Assembly (NCBI GenBank): GCA_024698045.1
Contig: JAILRS010000010.1
Span: forward strand, 1-64,000
Direction of reading: 5' to 3'
Source of the DNA: Selenomonadaceae bacterium
GTDB lineage: Bacteria > Bacillota > Negativicutes > Selenomonadales > Selenomonadaceae
Length of the DNA stretch: 64,000 nt
The notes under the pieces were generated by a model. That model was not told the origin of the DNA and ran no database searches. It worked only from the letters and a program-made list of their open reading frames with translations. The translations under genes were made by a program, and so were the position numbers. Shown piece by piece: positions 26,279-35,365 of the stretch. How positions within the stretch are numbered: position 1 is the stretch's first letter; each line of letters starts with the position of its first letter.

Positions 26279-27589
26279 TCAATTTGCTTTTGCTCGCAAG
26301 GAATTTGCCAAAATAATTGCGCTGAAAATTGAGACGCCCGCGACAATCATTGCCGGGTGAAAAGGTATAGGCGGATTAGGCAAGATTGACATAAAGGCAA
26401 GAGGTAACAACAACAGCCATGACAAATACGCAAGACGCCGATTGAGTTTGACGACGTCAACGAATTTCAGTGCGGTATTTCTCACCGTGACAAAATGATT
26501 GAGCGTAGGCAAAACAAAATCCGGCGTAAATTTTTTATCGCCTTCGGTTTTATCCTCGGTCATTTGTTCACCGGTTACATTTTCCTGCGCAGAAATTTTT
26601 TCGATGTTTTCGGGCGATTGTTCGGCGGAATTTTCTTCGGGAATATCTTCGGGCACATTGGGGAGTAGTGAGCCGCCTTTTACCGCAAAAGAAACGTCGG
26701 CGACTTCCATTGCCGCAATATCATTAACATCGGTGCCGATTATCGCGATATTGTTTCCCTTCGCACGGAGAATTTGCACTTCGCGGAATTTTGTATCGGG
26801 TGTCAAATTCGTGCGTATGTTATTGAAGAAAAATTCTTTTTCGATTCGATTGGTCATCTTTTTTGGCTGCGAAGTAAGCAAAACCGTTTGAAGACCGCTG
26901 CGCATTATCGTACCCAAAAATTTTTTTGCTTCGGGATTGCTCTCGTCTTTTACCGCGATAATTCCGCGCGCTACTTTTCCCGTGCTCACAACAGATACAG
27001 TCTTGCCTTTCACAAGGAGTTGATCCATTCTGGTTCGCAACCTTATTCCGATAGACACGCCCAAACTTTCAAGCCATGCGGGATTTCCGACACGAACTAT
27101 AACGCCGTTAACTGTTGCCTCGACGCCGCGCCCCGGTAATTCTTTGAAATGAGTTACCTTATCCAATTTCAACGCGCGACTGATTGCCGTAAAGTAAATG
27201 GTTTGCCCGACTATATGTTCGGCGTATCGCTCGACACTTGCCGCCATTACCAGTAAATTTGTTTGCGACATCATTTCGGGCGCGATATCCGTGACAAAAT
27301 ATTCGCCGTTGGTCAGCACGCGATTATAAGGTAGGCCGACTAAATTTACTTCGGGCAAAATTTTCAGCGCGTTTGAATTGTTCATCGTGATTCCGAATTT
27401 GGCAAGTTTGCGCCCGGCGAGAGCGAGAGTCACGGGCGACGCCAAAATCAAACATAACGGCGACCCCGCAAGGAAAATCGATAAGCCCGTCACGATTGCG
27501 GCGTCCTGACTGCGATTGTAATACAGATATGCCGCGACCGTGAGACTTACCGTTATATCCAATAGTAAGAGAAAAATTATTCGCAACAT
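26279..27589 (-). CDS. P-type ATPase-like pseudoenzyme, lacking the phosphorylation motif
   Basis: The 436-residue protein corresponds to the C-terminal two thirds of a metal P-type ATPase: two membrane segments (4-24, 31-57), P domain, N domain, second P-domain half and two final membrane segments (about 390-432). Every catalytic motif is altered. The metal-site CPC becomes SPL (43-45). DKTGT becomes PYNRV (87-91), although LTNG follows correctly. TGDN becomes TSQP. GDGxND becomes GTDVND (285-290). The heavy-metal domain, first membrane helices and actuator domain are absent. A Glu-rich insert (about 307-350) lies before the last helices. The frame is intact, so it is a kept pseudoenzyme rather than debris. 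It starts two bases after the dehydrogenase gene. Confidence 0.85.
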   Translation of the reverse strand: MLRIIFLLLLDITVSLTVAAYLYYNRSQDAAIVTGLSIFLAGSPLCLILASPVTLALAGRKLAKFGITMNNSNALKILPEVNLVGLPYNRVLTNGEYFVTDIAPEMMSQTNLLVMAASVERYAEHIVGQTIYFTAISRALKLDKVTHFKELPGRGVEATVNGVIVRVGNPAWLESLGVSIGIRLRTRMDQLLVKGKTVSVVSTGKVARGIIAVKDESNPEAKKFLGTIMRSGLQTVLLTSQPKKMTNRIEKEFFFNNIRTNLTPDTKFREVQILRAKGNNIAIIGTDVNDIAAMEVADVSFAVKGGSLLPNVPEDIPEENSAEQSPENIEKISAQENVTGEQMTEDKTEGDKKFTPDFVLPTLNHFVTVRNTALKFVDVVKLNRRLAYLSWLLLLPLAFMSILPNPPIPFHPAMIVAGVSIFSAIILANSLRAKAN

Positions 27590-27590
27590 A

Positions 27591-28559
27591 TCAAGGATTA
27601 ACGACGTTAACGGGTTTTCCGTTTAACCAGGCTTTGAGATTATCCACGGCGATATTCATCAGGCGTATACGTGCTTCTTTCGGTGCCCAAGCAATATGGG
27701 GAGTAATGAAACAATTTTCCGCACCCAAAAGAGGATTATCGCCCTTAATCGGTTCCGAAGATACGACGTCGACACCTGCCGCGTAAACTTTGCCGCTGTC
27801 GAGAGCTTCGCGCAAATCTTTTTCTACGACTAATTGTCCGCGCCCCGTATTCAAAATTATTACGCCGTCTTTCATTTTGGCAATATTCTCTTTGCAAATA
27901 ATTCCCTGCGTCGACGGGAACAGCGGACAATGCAAAGTAATGACATCGGAAGTTTTAAATAAGTCATCAAGCGAAACGAAATCACAACCGTCTAAATTTG
28001 TGCCGACGGTACGCGACGGACTGAACGCGATAACTTTCATGCCGAACGCCTGCGCAATTTTGGCGACCACTCGACCGATATGACCGTAGCCGACAATTCC
28101 GATTGTCTTTTCCGCCAATTCGATAAGGGGATAATCCCAGAAACAAAAGTCAAGAGAACTTTCCCAACGCCCCGAATGTACGGCTTTATTTTCATGACCG
28201 ACATGGTGACAAATTTCCAAGAGCAAAGCAAAAGTCAATTGAGCGACGGCGGCAGTGCTGTAGTTTGGTATATTCGTCACGGAAATATTTTTTTCTTTGG
28301 CGGCGGCAATGTCAACGATATTGTAGCCGGTGGCAAGTACGCCGATATATTTTATGTTCGGGCAGGCGTCGATAATATTTTTAGCCAACGGTGTTTTATT
28401 CGTGAAAATAATTTCGGCATCACCAATTCGCGCGATAATCTCCGCCTCGTCCGTTAAGCTCGTACGATCGTAAACTTTGCATTCGCCCAAAACATTGAGA
28501 CCTTCCCAACTTAAATCGTTCGGGTTCAATGCATAACCGTCCAATACAACAATTTTCAT
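27591..28559 (-). CDS. D-2-hydroxyacid dehydrogenase (glycerate/hydroxypyruvate type)
   Basis: The 322-residue protein has an NAD-binding domain with TIGIVGYGHIGRVVAKIAQAFGM. It has the catalytic Arg in LNTGRGQLVV, the Glu of the triad in VDVVSSEP, and the catalytic His in ITPHIAWAP. Substrate could be glycerate/hydroxypyruvate or a related 2-hydroxyacid; the sequence pattern (ATGYNIVDIAAA) is closest to the glycerate dehydrogenase group. It is the first gene of a tightly packed trio with the pseudo-ATPase and thrC. Confidence 0.85.
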   Translation of the reverse strand: MKIVVLDGYALNPNDLSWEGLNVLGECKVYDRTSLTDEAEIIARIGDAEIIFTNKTPLAKNIIDACPNIKYIGVLATGYNIVDIAAAKEKNISVTNIPNYSTAAVAQLTFALLLEICHHVGHENKAVHSGRWESSLDFCFWDYPLIELAEKTIGIVGYGHIGRVVAKIAQAFGMKVIAFSPSRTVGTNLDGCDFVSLDDLFKTSDVITLHCPLFPSTQGIICKENIAKMKDGVIILNTGRGQLVVEKDLREALDSGKVYAAGVDVVSSEPIKGDNPLLGAENCFITPHIAWAPKEARIRLMNIAVDNLKAWLNGKPVNVVNP

Positions 28560-28691
28560 TACAACAGTGCGATTATCTGTCCGTCAAAATTCAAATCGAC
28601 AATAAAATAACGCACTTGTCACATCCCTTCCGTTAAAAATTTTTCGCGTTTTATTTTATACACTGCAGGCAAAAGTTATTCAAGGGGAATT

Positions 28692-29357
28692 TTACTCGGG
28701 GTTATTTATCCAAAGCATTTCCGCCTTATCGACAAAAATCGGCATCAACTCATCCATATTCTCGATTTTTTCAAAGTGCCATAATTTATCTTCGCCGCGA
28801 GTAAAATGCAGTTTGAACGTCATGTCGCCGATTATGTCTTTGTAAAAATCGTTGCTGTCCTGTATATCCACAATCAATGTCGCTTCGTCACCCTCGATGC
28901 GAGTGCCCCTTATCGTTATCTCCGACGCTTTGGAAATTTTTTCCAATTCGTTGGCGACGTAAGCGGCGGGATTTTCTTGCGGTTGATCGGGTTCGGCGGC
29001 GCGTGCCAGATAAGCGTATTTTACTTTTTCGGCGAACCACAAATGTTCCGTCTTATTTTTGATGTTGTATTTCTCTATAAATTCTACATCATGTTGAAAG
29101 TAAGGATCTTCGGGATATTTGGCTTTGTATTCAAAATAATGTTCGGTAATTTCTTTGGTTGCGTCGTCATAAGTAACGGAAAAAAATTTATCTACATCAA
29201 CACGTTCGGAAAGTTTTGTTAAATCTCTTTTATTCAGTGCGATTCTTATTTCGTTTAGTGCTGTTTCGGGCGAATCCTGTTCTTTTTGACAACCCGTCGA
29301 GAAAAACATTATCAGCAACAACAGCGGCAACAAAATTTTCACTTTCACGGTAATCAT
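28692..29357 (-). CDS. Lipoprotein of unknown function
   Basis: From the ATG at 29357 the 221-residue protein starts with a lipoprotein signal (ILLPLLLLIMFF) and a lipobox FSTGC, so it should be anchored by a diacylglyceryl-Cys. The mature part is mostly helical and acidic at the start (NEIRIALNKRDLTKLSERVD). The layout fits small DUF2939-like or Tim44-like lipoproteins that sit at the membrane. A run of six G immediately precedes the ATG and serves poorly as a Shine-Dalgarno for it; a GTG at 29348 is an alternative. No catalytic motif is visible. Confidence 0.7.
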   Translation of the reverse strand: MITVKVKILLPLLLLIMFFSTGCQKEQDSPETALNEIRIALNKRDLTKLSERVDVDKFFSVTYDDATKEITEHYFEYKAKYPEDPYFQHDVEFIEKYNIKNKTEHLWFAEKVKYAYLARAAEPDQPQENPAAYVANELEKISKASEITIRGTRIEGDEATLIVDIQDSNDFYKDIIGDMTFKLHFTRGEDKLWHFEKIENMDELMPIFVDKAEMLWINNPE

Positions 29358-29439
29358 CCCCCCGAAAAATATTTGTGATATCCACGAAAAATCAAACTGC
29401 AATTCGATACTATAATACAACAGTTAAAGCATCTTTAGC

Positions 29440-29466
29440 AAAAAAAATAACGCCGAAATATCGGCG
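29440..29466 (-). terminator. Rho-independent terminator after pdxK
   Basis: CGCCGA pairs with TCGGCG around AATA, followed on the minus strand by a T-rich tail of eight T. It lies just past the pyridoxamine kinase stop and closes the trmB-tsaD-queF-pdxK run. Confidence 0.8.
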
Positions 29467-29473
29467 CGTGATA

Positions 29474-30301
29474 TCACTTCAATTCGGTTAAAAATTCCTC
29501 GAAGGGTAATCCCCAATTCCACGGCAAATTTAATTTTTCGGCATGAGCAATACATTTGGCGACGAAATCCGCCGCCTTGCGAGTAGCGTCAAATAAAGTT
29601 TCGCCGTTGAGCCACGCCGCAGCCGCCACGGCAAAAAACGCGTCGCCCGTACCCGAACGATCTCCGCCCAATTTTTTCGACGTGACTATAGCCGCTTCAC
29701 CGTTATCGAAAATAAAATTGGTAATGTCGGAACCGTCGCCGATATCCAAAGTCACACCGGTTATGATAACGCGTCCGCCCTTGGTTTTCGACGCGATATT
29801 AGCCGCCATGACGGTCAAATCGGAATCGCTGATGATACCGCCTTCGGGATAAGGTATGCCCAAAAGTTCGCAAGCCTCCGTAAGATTGGGCGTAATCAAA
29901 TCGGCAAACTCGAGCAGTTCGCGCATACGTCGACACATTTCGCGCGTGTACGTACGATAAATTTTTCCGTGATCTCCCATGACGGGATCTATTATCGTTG
30001 TCGTCGGGAAATTTTTTACAAACTTGCGGACGATTTCAATTTGCGCGGCGGAACCTAAAAAACCTGTGGCAACAGCATCAAAAGTCAAATTATTTTTCCG
30101 CCAACTGTCGATATAATTTTCCATACGGTCAGTGAAGTCGTCCATAAAATAATTTTGGAAACCGGTATGCACGGATAAAAGCGCGGTAGGTAGCGGACAA
30201 ACTTGAATTTTCATTGCGGAAATTATCGGTAATTCGACAGTGACCGAACACCGCCCGAAGCCCGTCACGTCATTTATCAGTGCTATTCTTTTCTGCGTCA
30301 A
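29474..30301 (-). CDS. pdxK: Pyridoxamine/pyridoxal kinase
   Basis: The 275-residue ribokinase-fold protein has NDVTGFGRCSVTVELPI at the start, IIDPVMGDHGKIY, DLITPNLTEACELLG, and the catalytic anion-hole motif DRSGTGDAFFA. It phosphorylates B6 vitamers in the salvage route to PLP. The ATG overlaps the queF stop (ATGA), showing translational coupling. PLP is needed by threonine synthase nearby, but no operon link is seen. Confidence 0.88.
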   Translation of the reverse strand: MTQKRIALINDVTGFGRCSVTVELPIISAMKIQVCPLPTALLSVHTGFQNYFMDDFTDRMENYIDSWRKNNLTFDAVATGFLGSAAQIEIVRKFVKNFPTTTIIDPVMGDHGKIYRTYTREMCRRMRELLEFADLITPNLTEACELLGIPYPEGGIISDSDLTVMAANIASKTKGGRVIITGVTLDIGDGSDITNFIFDNGEAAIVTSKKLGGDRSGTGDAFFAVAAAAWLNGETLFDATRKAADFVAKCIAHAEKLNLPWNWGLPFEEFLTELK

Positions 30302-30738
30302 GATTTTCTCTCCGTCAAAATTTTATTGGCAATCTCCTCAAATTCTCCGCGTCCGTAATTCACGAACGGCACAATCGAAATACCGCCGCGCGCATTAAAA
30401 AGACCTTCAACCTCAAGATAACGCGGCTCCAACAATTTAATCAAATCGTCGGCAATCGTATTAACGACAGTCTCATGAAAAGTACCGTGATTGCGGAAAC
30501 TTGTCAGATACAATTTCAGACTTTTACTCTCGACCAATTTTTTATCGGGCACGTAGCGAATTTTAATTGTGGCGTAATCGGGTTGGTGAGTTATCGGGCA
30601 CAAGCAAGTAAATTCGCCGCTGGTCAACGTGACGAAGTAATTTCTGTCGCTGTTGGCATTCGGAATCGCCTCCAAAAATTCGGGCGCGTATTCGTATTTG
30701 TAATTCGTGATTTTTCCCAAGTTTTTAAGTTCTGTCAT
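30298..30738 (-). CDS. queF: NADPH-dependent 7-cyano-7-deazaguanine reductase QueF
   Basis: The 146-residue T-fold enzyme has the catalytic Cys in TCLCPITHQPDYA, the QueF motif ESKSLKLYL, and SFRNHGTFHE. It reduces preQ0 to preQ1 in queuosine biosynthesis. The length fits the short, single-domain class of QueF. AGGAGA precedes the ATG, and the gene overlaps pdxK by four bases. Its neighbours tsaD and trmB are also tRNA-modification genes. Confidence 0.95.
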   Translation of the reverse strand: MTELKNLGKITNYKYEYAPEFLEAIPNANSDRNYFVTLTSGEFTCLCPITHQPDYATIKIRYVPDKKLVESKSLKLYLTSFRNHGTFHETVVNTIADDLIKLLEPRYLEVEGLFNARGGISIVPFVNYGRGEFEEIANKILTERKS

Positions 30739-30747
30739 TGTATCTCC

Positions 30748-31752
30748 TCAAAGCCCCAAATTCGGGACGGCATTTAATGTGGAATCTGCGAAATTATTTT
30801 CGAGCGATTGATAATAACCGCGGCAGGCAATCATCGCGGCATTATCGGTGCACAAAATTTTTGACGGGTAGTAGAAACCGAAACCGCGATTTTCGCAAGC
30901 TTCTCGCAGACTTTTTTCGAGTGACGAATTAGCCGCGACACCACCCGCCAAAACAATTTTATCGAGTTTAAATTCTTCGGCGGCGTTCAAAGTTTTTTCG
31001 GTCAGCGTATCGACTACGGTCTTTTGAAAACTTGCGGCAACATCGGCAGGATTTATTGTCTCGCCCTTCATCTGCGCAGAATTGAGATAATTTAATACGG
31101 CAGATTTCAAGCCGCTGAAACTGAAGTCGTAGCCCGTAACTTTCGGGTGCGGAAAATGTACGGCGTCGGGGTTGCCGCTCTTCGCCAATTTATCAATTTC
31201 GGGACCACCGGGATAAGGTAAGTCCATGACACGAGCAATCTTATCGAAAGCTTCACCTGCCGCATCGTCGCGCGATTGCCCGAGTAACTCGAATTTGTTA
31301 TAGTCAATCATTTTTATAAGCGCGGTATGTCCGCCCGAAACAACCAGTGCCAAAAAAGGTGGCTCCAAATCGGGTGCGCTCAAAAAGTTTGCAAAAATAT
31401 GTCCTTCCAAATGATTGACGGCGATTAGCGGAACATTCAATGCGTACGCCAAAGATTTTGCGGCGGATAAACCGACCAATAATGCGCCCGCCAATCCGGG
31501 TCCGAAAGTCACGGCGACTTGATTTATTTCTTTGAGTTTGACATTAGCTTTGGCAAGAGCCTCGTCGATAACGGGCATGATATTAACAATGTGGTTGCGC
31601 GAAGCTATTTCGGGTACGACGCCGCCGAATTTTCTGTGCAGCGGAATTTGTGTTGATATCAGGTTTGAAAGTAATTCGCGACCGCCGCGCAAAACTGCCG
31701 CCGCCGTTTCGTCGCAACTTGTTTCTATTCCTAGAGTCAAAATATTTTCCAT
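30748..31752 (-). CDS. tsaD: tRNA N6-threonylcarbamoyladenosine transferase TsaD
   Basis: The 334-residue ASKHA-fold protein has GIETSCDETAAAV at the start, VTFGPGLAGALLVG, the metal-binding NHLEGH, VVSGGHTALI, and KIVLAGGVAANS. It transfers the threonylcarbamoyl group to A37 of ANN-reading tRNAs together with TsaB and TsaE, which are not in this window. It follows trmB by 12 bases on the same strand. Confidence 0.96.
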   Translation of the reverse strand: MENILTLGIETSCDETAAAVLRGGRELLSNLISTQIPLHRKFGGVVPEIASRNHIVNIMPVIDEALAKANVKLKEINQVAVTFGPGLAGALLVGLSAAKSLAYALNVPLIAVNHLEGHIFANFLSAPDLEPPFLALVVSGGHTALIKMIDYNKFELLGQSRDDAAGEAFDKIARVMDLPYPGGPEIDKLAKSGNPDAVHFPHPKVTGYDFSFSGLKSAVLNYLNSAQMKGETINPADVAASFQKTVVDTLTEKTLNAAEEFKLDKIVLAGGVAANSSLEKSLREACENRGFGFYYPSKILCTDNAAMIACRGYYQSLENNFADSTLNAVPNLGL

Positions 31753-31764
31753 GGCAATCCCCCG

Positions 31765-32403
31765 TCAATCTTCGGTCAGCGCATTGAATTTGACTGCGCA
31801 GAAATTTATCGGGACACCTGCCGCGCTGAATTTGTTTTCGTATTCGGTGCGGATATTATCGGGCGGCTCGTTGGCATGCAAATCGTTGGTTACGTCGCGG
31901 ATTGTCATGCCGGCTTCGGCGAATTGCTCAAGAGAAAAGTCAAACAGTGGGCGGTTATCGGTTTTGAAAAAAATTTCGCCGTCGGGAGCCAAAATTTTTC
32001 TGTACATGTCGAGAAAGCGCACGTGAGTAAGTCTGCGTTTGGCGTGACGTTTCTTAGGCCACGGATCGCAGAAATTTATGTAGAATCTATCAACAGAATG
32101 TTCGGGGAAAAGTTCGGCGATGTTATTGATATCGAAAACAATCAATCGAACGTTGGCAAGATTTTTTTCGCGGATTTTACGCGCCGCAGCCAAAACACAA
32201 GTCGGTTCGACTTCAAGCCCGATGAAATTTATCTGCGGATTTTGTTCGGCAATTTGTGTAATGAAATCGCCTTTGCCCGTACCTAATTCCACTCGCAATT
32301 CTCTGTTTGTATCTTTTTGTATCGTCTGCGTTTCGCCAATCGTTACGAAATCGGCAAAGTTCTGCAGTTTCTCGTCAGTATGAGGTTTCTTCCTCAGGCG
32401 CAA
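31765..32403 (-). CDS. trmB: tRNA (guanine46-N7)-methyltransferase TrmB
   Basis: From the TTG at 32403 the protein has 212 residues and starts MRLRKKPHTDEKL, typical of TrmB. The longer frame to 32472 adds 23 residues that do not fit the family. GGAGGG lies seven bases before the TTG. Conserved features are VELGTGKGDFI, GLEVEPTCVLAAARKI, and NFCDPWPKKRHAKRRLTH. The enzyme makes m7G46 in tRNA. It heads the trmB-tsaD-queF-pdxK group. Upstream lies a repeat-filled gap. Confidence 0.93.
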   Translation of the reverse strand: MRLRKKPHTDEKLQNFADFVTIGETQTIQKDTNRELRVELGTGKGDFITQIAEQNPQINFIGLEVEPTCVLAAARKIREKNLANVRLIVFDINNIAELFPEHSVDRFYINFCDPWPKKRHAKRRLTHVRFLDMYRKILAPDGEIFFKTDNRPLFDFSLEQFAEAGMTIRDVTNDLHANEPPDNIRTEYENKFSAAGVPINFCAVKFNALTED

Positions 32404-32479
32404 ATTAATTCCCTCCGATATAAAATTTTTCGGCTTAATATGGTGGTGAATCTCTTTTCGTACGGTTAACAAAAGGAGT

Positions 32480-32808
32480 CAAAGTCAACTTGGTAATTGT
32501 TATAATCGCGGTCATTAATTACGGTTGGCAAAAACTTTATCGCGAAAATTGTTCCGCCACTTTCAAAGTGGCCAACGTCACGTTGCCGGCGACCGCCAGT
32601 CCATGGGCGGCCTCTTCCGTAAGCAACACATTAAAGTCAATGTTACTTCAACCGCGGTCGTTAATTTTAATTACTGAAACCTTTATCGCGAAAACTGTTC
32701 CGCCACTTTCAAAGTGGCCAACGTCACGTTGCCGGCGACCGCCAGTCCATGGGCGGCCTCTTCCGTAATCAACGCCCCAAGTCAATGTTATTTCAAGCCG
32801 CGATGATT
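32480..32808. repeat. Intergenic repeat cluster R1, about two 146-bp units
   Basis: The 406-base gap between trmB and aroF is filled by two near-identical units, starting at 32535 and 32681, plus a partial leading unit. Each contains CTTTATCGCGAAAA, the hairpin CCACTTTCAAAGTGG, CAACGTCACGTTG, CATGGGCGGCCTCTTCCGTAA and AAGTCAATGTTA. The same family occurs inverted at 38752-38985. There is no open frame. It may be a REP/MITE-like dispersed element; no terminal repeats of a transposon are seen. Confidence 0.85.
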
Positions 32809-32809
32809 A

Positions 32810-33844
32810 TTAGCCTTCGTCAAGCGTCAAAAGATTTTCGTCATGCATGAATTTGGAAAGCTTGTTAACGGCGGTCATGACGGCGCGATAATGTTCGGGC
32901 GTGAGCGACTGCATGCCGTCGGATAAAGCGCGTGCCGGATTCGGATGCATTTCCATCATCAAACCGTCTGCACCTGCCGCGATTGCCGCCAATGCCATCG
33001 GTTTTACCATGCGCCATTTACCCGTACCGTGCGAAGGATCCACGATTATCGGCAAATGCGACAGATGTTTAACCGCCGCGACCGCGCTCATATCCAATGT
33101 GTTGCGCGTATAAGTTTCATACGTTCTGATGCCGCGTTCGCACAATACGACATTGGGATTGCCTGCATTCATGATATATTCGGCGGCATTAAGCCATTCA
33201 TCAATTGTTGCCGCAAGTCCGCGTTTGAGAAGGACGGGACGATTGCATTTACCGACTTCCTTTAACAAACCGAAGTTTTGCATATTGCGCGCGCCGATTT
33301 GCAACATGTCGGCATATTCCGCGACGGGTGCGATACCTTCGACGGTAGTGACTTCCGTGACTATTTTCAAGCCCGTTGCTTCACGTGCCTCCGCCAAATA
33401 TTTCAAACCTTCAACTTCAAGACCTTGGAACGAATAGGGCGAAGTGCGCGGTTTATACGCACCGCCGCGCAGGAATTGGGCACCGCCCTCCTTGACGATT
33501 TGCGCCGCCTTGAGTAATTGTTCACGGCTCTCCACTGCGCAAGGGCCTGCCATCACTACGGGTACATCGCCGCCGATTTTCACGCCGTCAACGTCAATAA
33601 TACTTGATTGCGGATGAAATTCACGGCTTGCCAATTTATAACTTTTGGAAATCGCAACAGAACTTTCAACGCCGGGCAATGCATCAATCGCGACGCTTGC
33701 CAATTTGGTTTTGTCGCCGATGACGCCGACGATTTTTTGTTGCGCACCTTCCATTATTTTCGCTTCAAGTCCGACACTTTTTATCGCCTTGATAACCTCG
33801 TCAATGTTGTGAGAAGTCGCCTCCGGGTTCATAATGATAACCAT
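32810..33844 (-). CDS. aroF: 3-deoxy-7-phosphoheptulonate synthase (DAHP synthase, AroF type)
   Basis: The 344-residue protein has an N-terminal ferredoxin-like regulatory domain (VIIMNPEATSHNIDEVIKAIKS) followed by the class Ib barrel: MAGPCAVESREQL, FLRGGAYKPRTSPYSFQG, VLLKRGLAATIDEWLNAAEYI, and VDPSHGTGKW. It catalyses the first step of the shikimate pathway. I start at the ATG at 33844 with AGGAGG nine bases upstream; the upstream in-frame region to 33943 covers a promoter. The N-terminal domain in this class binds aromatic amino acids or prephenate for feedback control. Confidence 0.94.
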   Translation of the reverse strand: MVIIMNPEATSHNIDEVIKAIKSVGLEAKIMEGAQQKIVGVIGDKTKLASVAIDALPGVESSVAISKSYKLASREFHPQSSIIDVDGVKIGGDVPVVMAGPCAVESREQLLKAAQIVKEGGAQFLRGGAYKPRTSPYSFQGLEVEGLKYLAEAREATGLKIVTEVTTVEGIAPVAEYADMLQIGARNMQNFGLLKEVGKCNRPVLLKRGLAATIDEWLNAAEYIMNAGNPNVVLCERGIRTYETYTRNTLDMSAVAAVKHLSHLPIIVDPSHGTGKWRMVKPMALAAIAAGADGLMMEMHPNPARALSDGMQSLTPEHYRAVMTAVNKLSKFMHDENLLTLDEG

Positions 33845-33887
33845 AAAAAAAATCCTCCTACTGCAAAAAATACTGGTAACCTGCGCT

Positions 33888-33916
33888 ATTCTACAGCGAA
33901 ATAACCCACTTGAAAA
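33888..33916 (-). promoter_or_regulatory. Sigma-A-like promoter for aroF
   Basis: On the minus strand TTTTCA and TAGAAT are separated by 17 bases, about 45 bases upstream of the aroF start. The -35 box matches four of six consensus bases and the -10 five of six. Confidence 0.5.
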
Positions 33917-34071
33917 GTCTTTGCGATAAAAAACTGTCGACACCTAAAAAAAAGCGCGTCATATCAACGCCGAAAGCCTTGCAATAATAATTTTTGCACA
34001 TGAAAATATAATCATTAAAAATTCAGGATTCTATGATAGTCTTGCCGTGAAAATGAATGGAGGTGAAATTT

Positions 34072-35295
34072 ATGCTTGATAGGGTAATCAAATTCTTTAT
34101 CGTATCGACGTGCGCGATAATAGGCGGTGCACTCTTCAAATTGGCAAGTCCGTTGTTGCTCACGTATATCAATTTGGAATTCTTTCAAGCAAATACGGGG
34201 ATTTTCCAATTAACGCTGGCAAGTCTGATATGTATACTTTCGGGCGCGATGGCGGGCGGCATCGGCGGCTGGTTTATCTCCCCGTTTTTAATCGACAAGC
34301 TGGGCAATTTTACTGCGTTCGTTGAAAAACAACTGAGCAAAATGCCAATCAACGACGTAATTGCCGGAGCGGTGGGTTTGGCTATCGGACTTATCATTGC
34401 AAATTTATTAGGCAACGCTTTTGCCCGTATTCCAATCATCGGCTATTATATTCCCATCATCTTTAGTATCGTGCTCGGTTATTTGGGTATTCGCATCACA
34501 ATCAAGAAACGTAAAGAATTGGCAAGCACCTTGGATTTTATTCCGCACTCAATCAAGGATATCATTCGCAATCGTGAATCGTACAAGGCAAGCAAAACGG
34601 AAGAAAATGAGGAGATAAAATCTAACGAAGAGGAACCGCAAGAAATTACTCCGCCGATTGAAAAGACAAAAGTCAATCTGGTAAAACTACAGGAGGACAA
34701 CGACAAGAATTACAAATTGCTTGACACGAACGTAATAATCGACGGGCGCATTGCCGATATTTGCAAGACGGGTTTTCTCGAGGGAACTTTGTTAATTCCC
34801 GTGTTTGTATTGGAGGAACTACAGCATATCGCCGATTCGTCCGACACATTGCGTCGCGTTCGTGGTCGTCGCGGTCTCGATATCCTACAGAAGATTCGCG
34901 AAGATGCCGAACTTGAAGTCGAAGTGATGAACGTTGATTTTGACGAAGTACAGGAAGTTGACTCCAAACTTGTAAGGCTTGCGCAGAAATTGGGCGGGAA
35001 AATTATCACCAACGATTTCAACCTGAATAAGGTTGCGCAATTGCGCGGCGTCGCCGTACTCAATATCAACGATTTGTCAAACGCGGTTAAACCTGTAGTG
35101 ATTCCGGGCGAAACAATGCGCGTGCAAGTCGTCAAAGACGGCAAAGAACCCGGGCAAGGCGTCGCGTATTTGGATGACGGCACAATGATTGTCATCGAAA
35201 ACGGACATCGCTATTTGAGTCGCACGATTTCGGTTGAAGTTACAAGCGCGTTGCAAACTTCGGCAGGTCGTATGATTTTCGCCAAACCCAGATAA
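34072..35295 (+). CDS. YacL-family membrane protein with PIN and TRAM domains
   Basis: The 407-residue protein starts with four hydrophobic segments (about residues 8-150, such as FFIVSTCAIIGGALF and IIGYYIPIIFSIVLGYLG). A charged linker follows, then a PIN nuclease domain with LLDTNVIIDGRI, LEELQHIAD, RGRRGLDIL and TNDFNLNKVA, keeping the acidic residues that bind metal. A TRAM domain ends it (GETMRVQVVKDGKEPGQGVAYLDDGTMIV). The ATG at 34072 has GGAGG eight bases upstream. It probably is a membrane-anchored RNA-processing or toxin-like nuclease; no antitoxin gene is adjacent. Confidence 0.9.
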   Translation: MLDRVIKFFIVSTCAIIGGALFKLASPLLLTYINLEFFQANTGIFQLTLASLICILSGAMAGGIGGWFISPFLIDKLGNFTAFVEKQLSKMPINDVIAGAVGLAIGLIIANLLGNAFARIPIIGYYIPIIFSIVLGYLGIRITIKKRKELASTLDFIPHSIKDIIRNRESYKASKTEENEEIKSNEEEPQEITPPIEKTKVNLVKLQEDNDKNYKLLDTNVIIDGRIADICKTGFLEGTLLIPVFVLEELQHIADSSDTLRRVRGRRGLDILQKIREDAELEVEVMNVDFDEVQEVDSKLVRLAQKLGGKIITNDFNLNKVAQLRGVAVLNINDLSNAVKPVVIPGETMRVQVVKDGKEPGQGVAYLDDGTMIVIENGHRYLSRTISVEVTSALQTSAGRMIFAKPR

Positions 35296-35308
35296 AAATT
35301 TAATCGCA

Positions 35309-35349
35309 AAAAAACGGGAGCCGACAAAAATTTCAGCCGGCTCCTTTTG
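35309..35349 (+). terminator. Rho-independent terminator after the yacL-type gene
   Basis: GGAGCCG at 35317 pairs with CGGCTCC at 35338 and is followed by TTTTGTTT. It lies between the PIN/TRAM gene and prmC. The final T-run is directly before the prmC ribosome binding site, so some readthrough is likely. Confidence 0.75.
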
Positions 35350-35365
35350 TTTGGAGGAAAATATA

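Noticed and set aside
34072..35295. Toxin-antitoxin pair based on the PIN domain
   Set aside because: The PIN domain belongs to a YacL-type membrane protein with TRAM; no antitoxin-like gene is adjacent.
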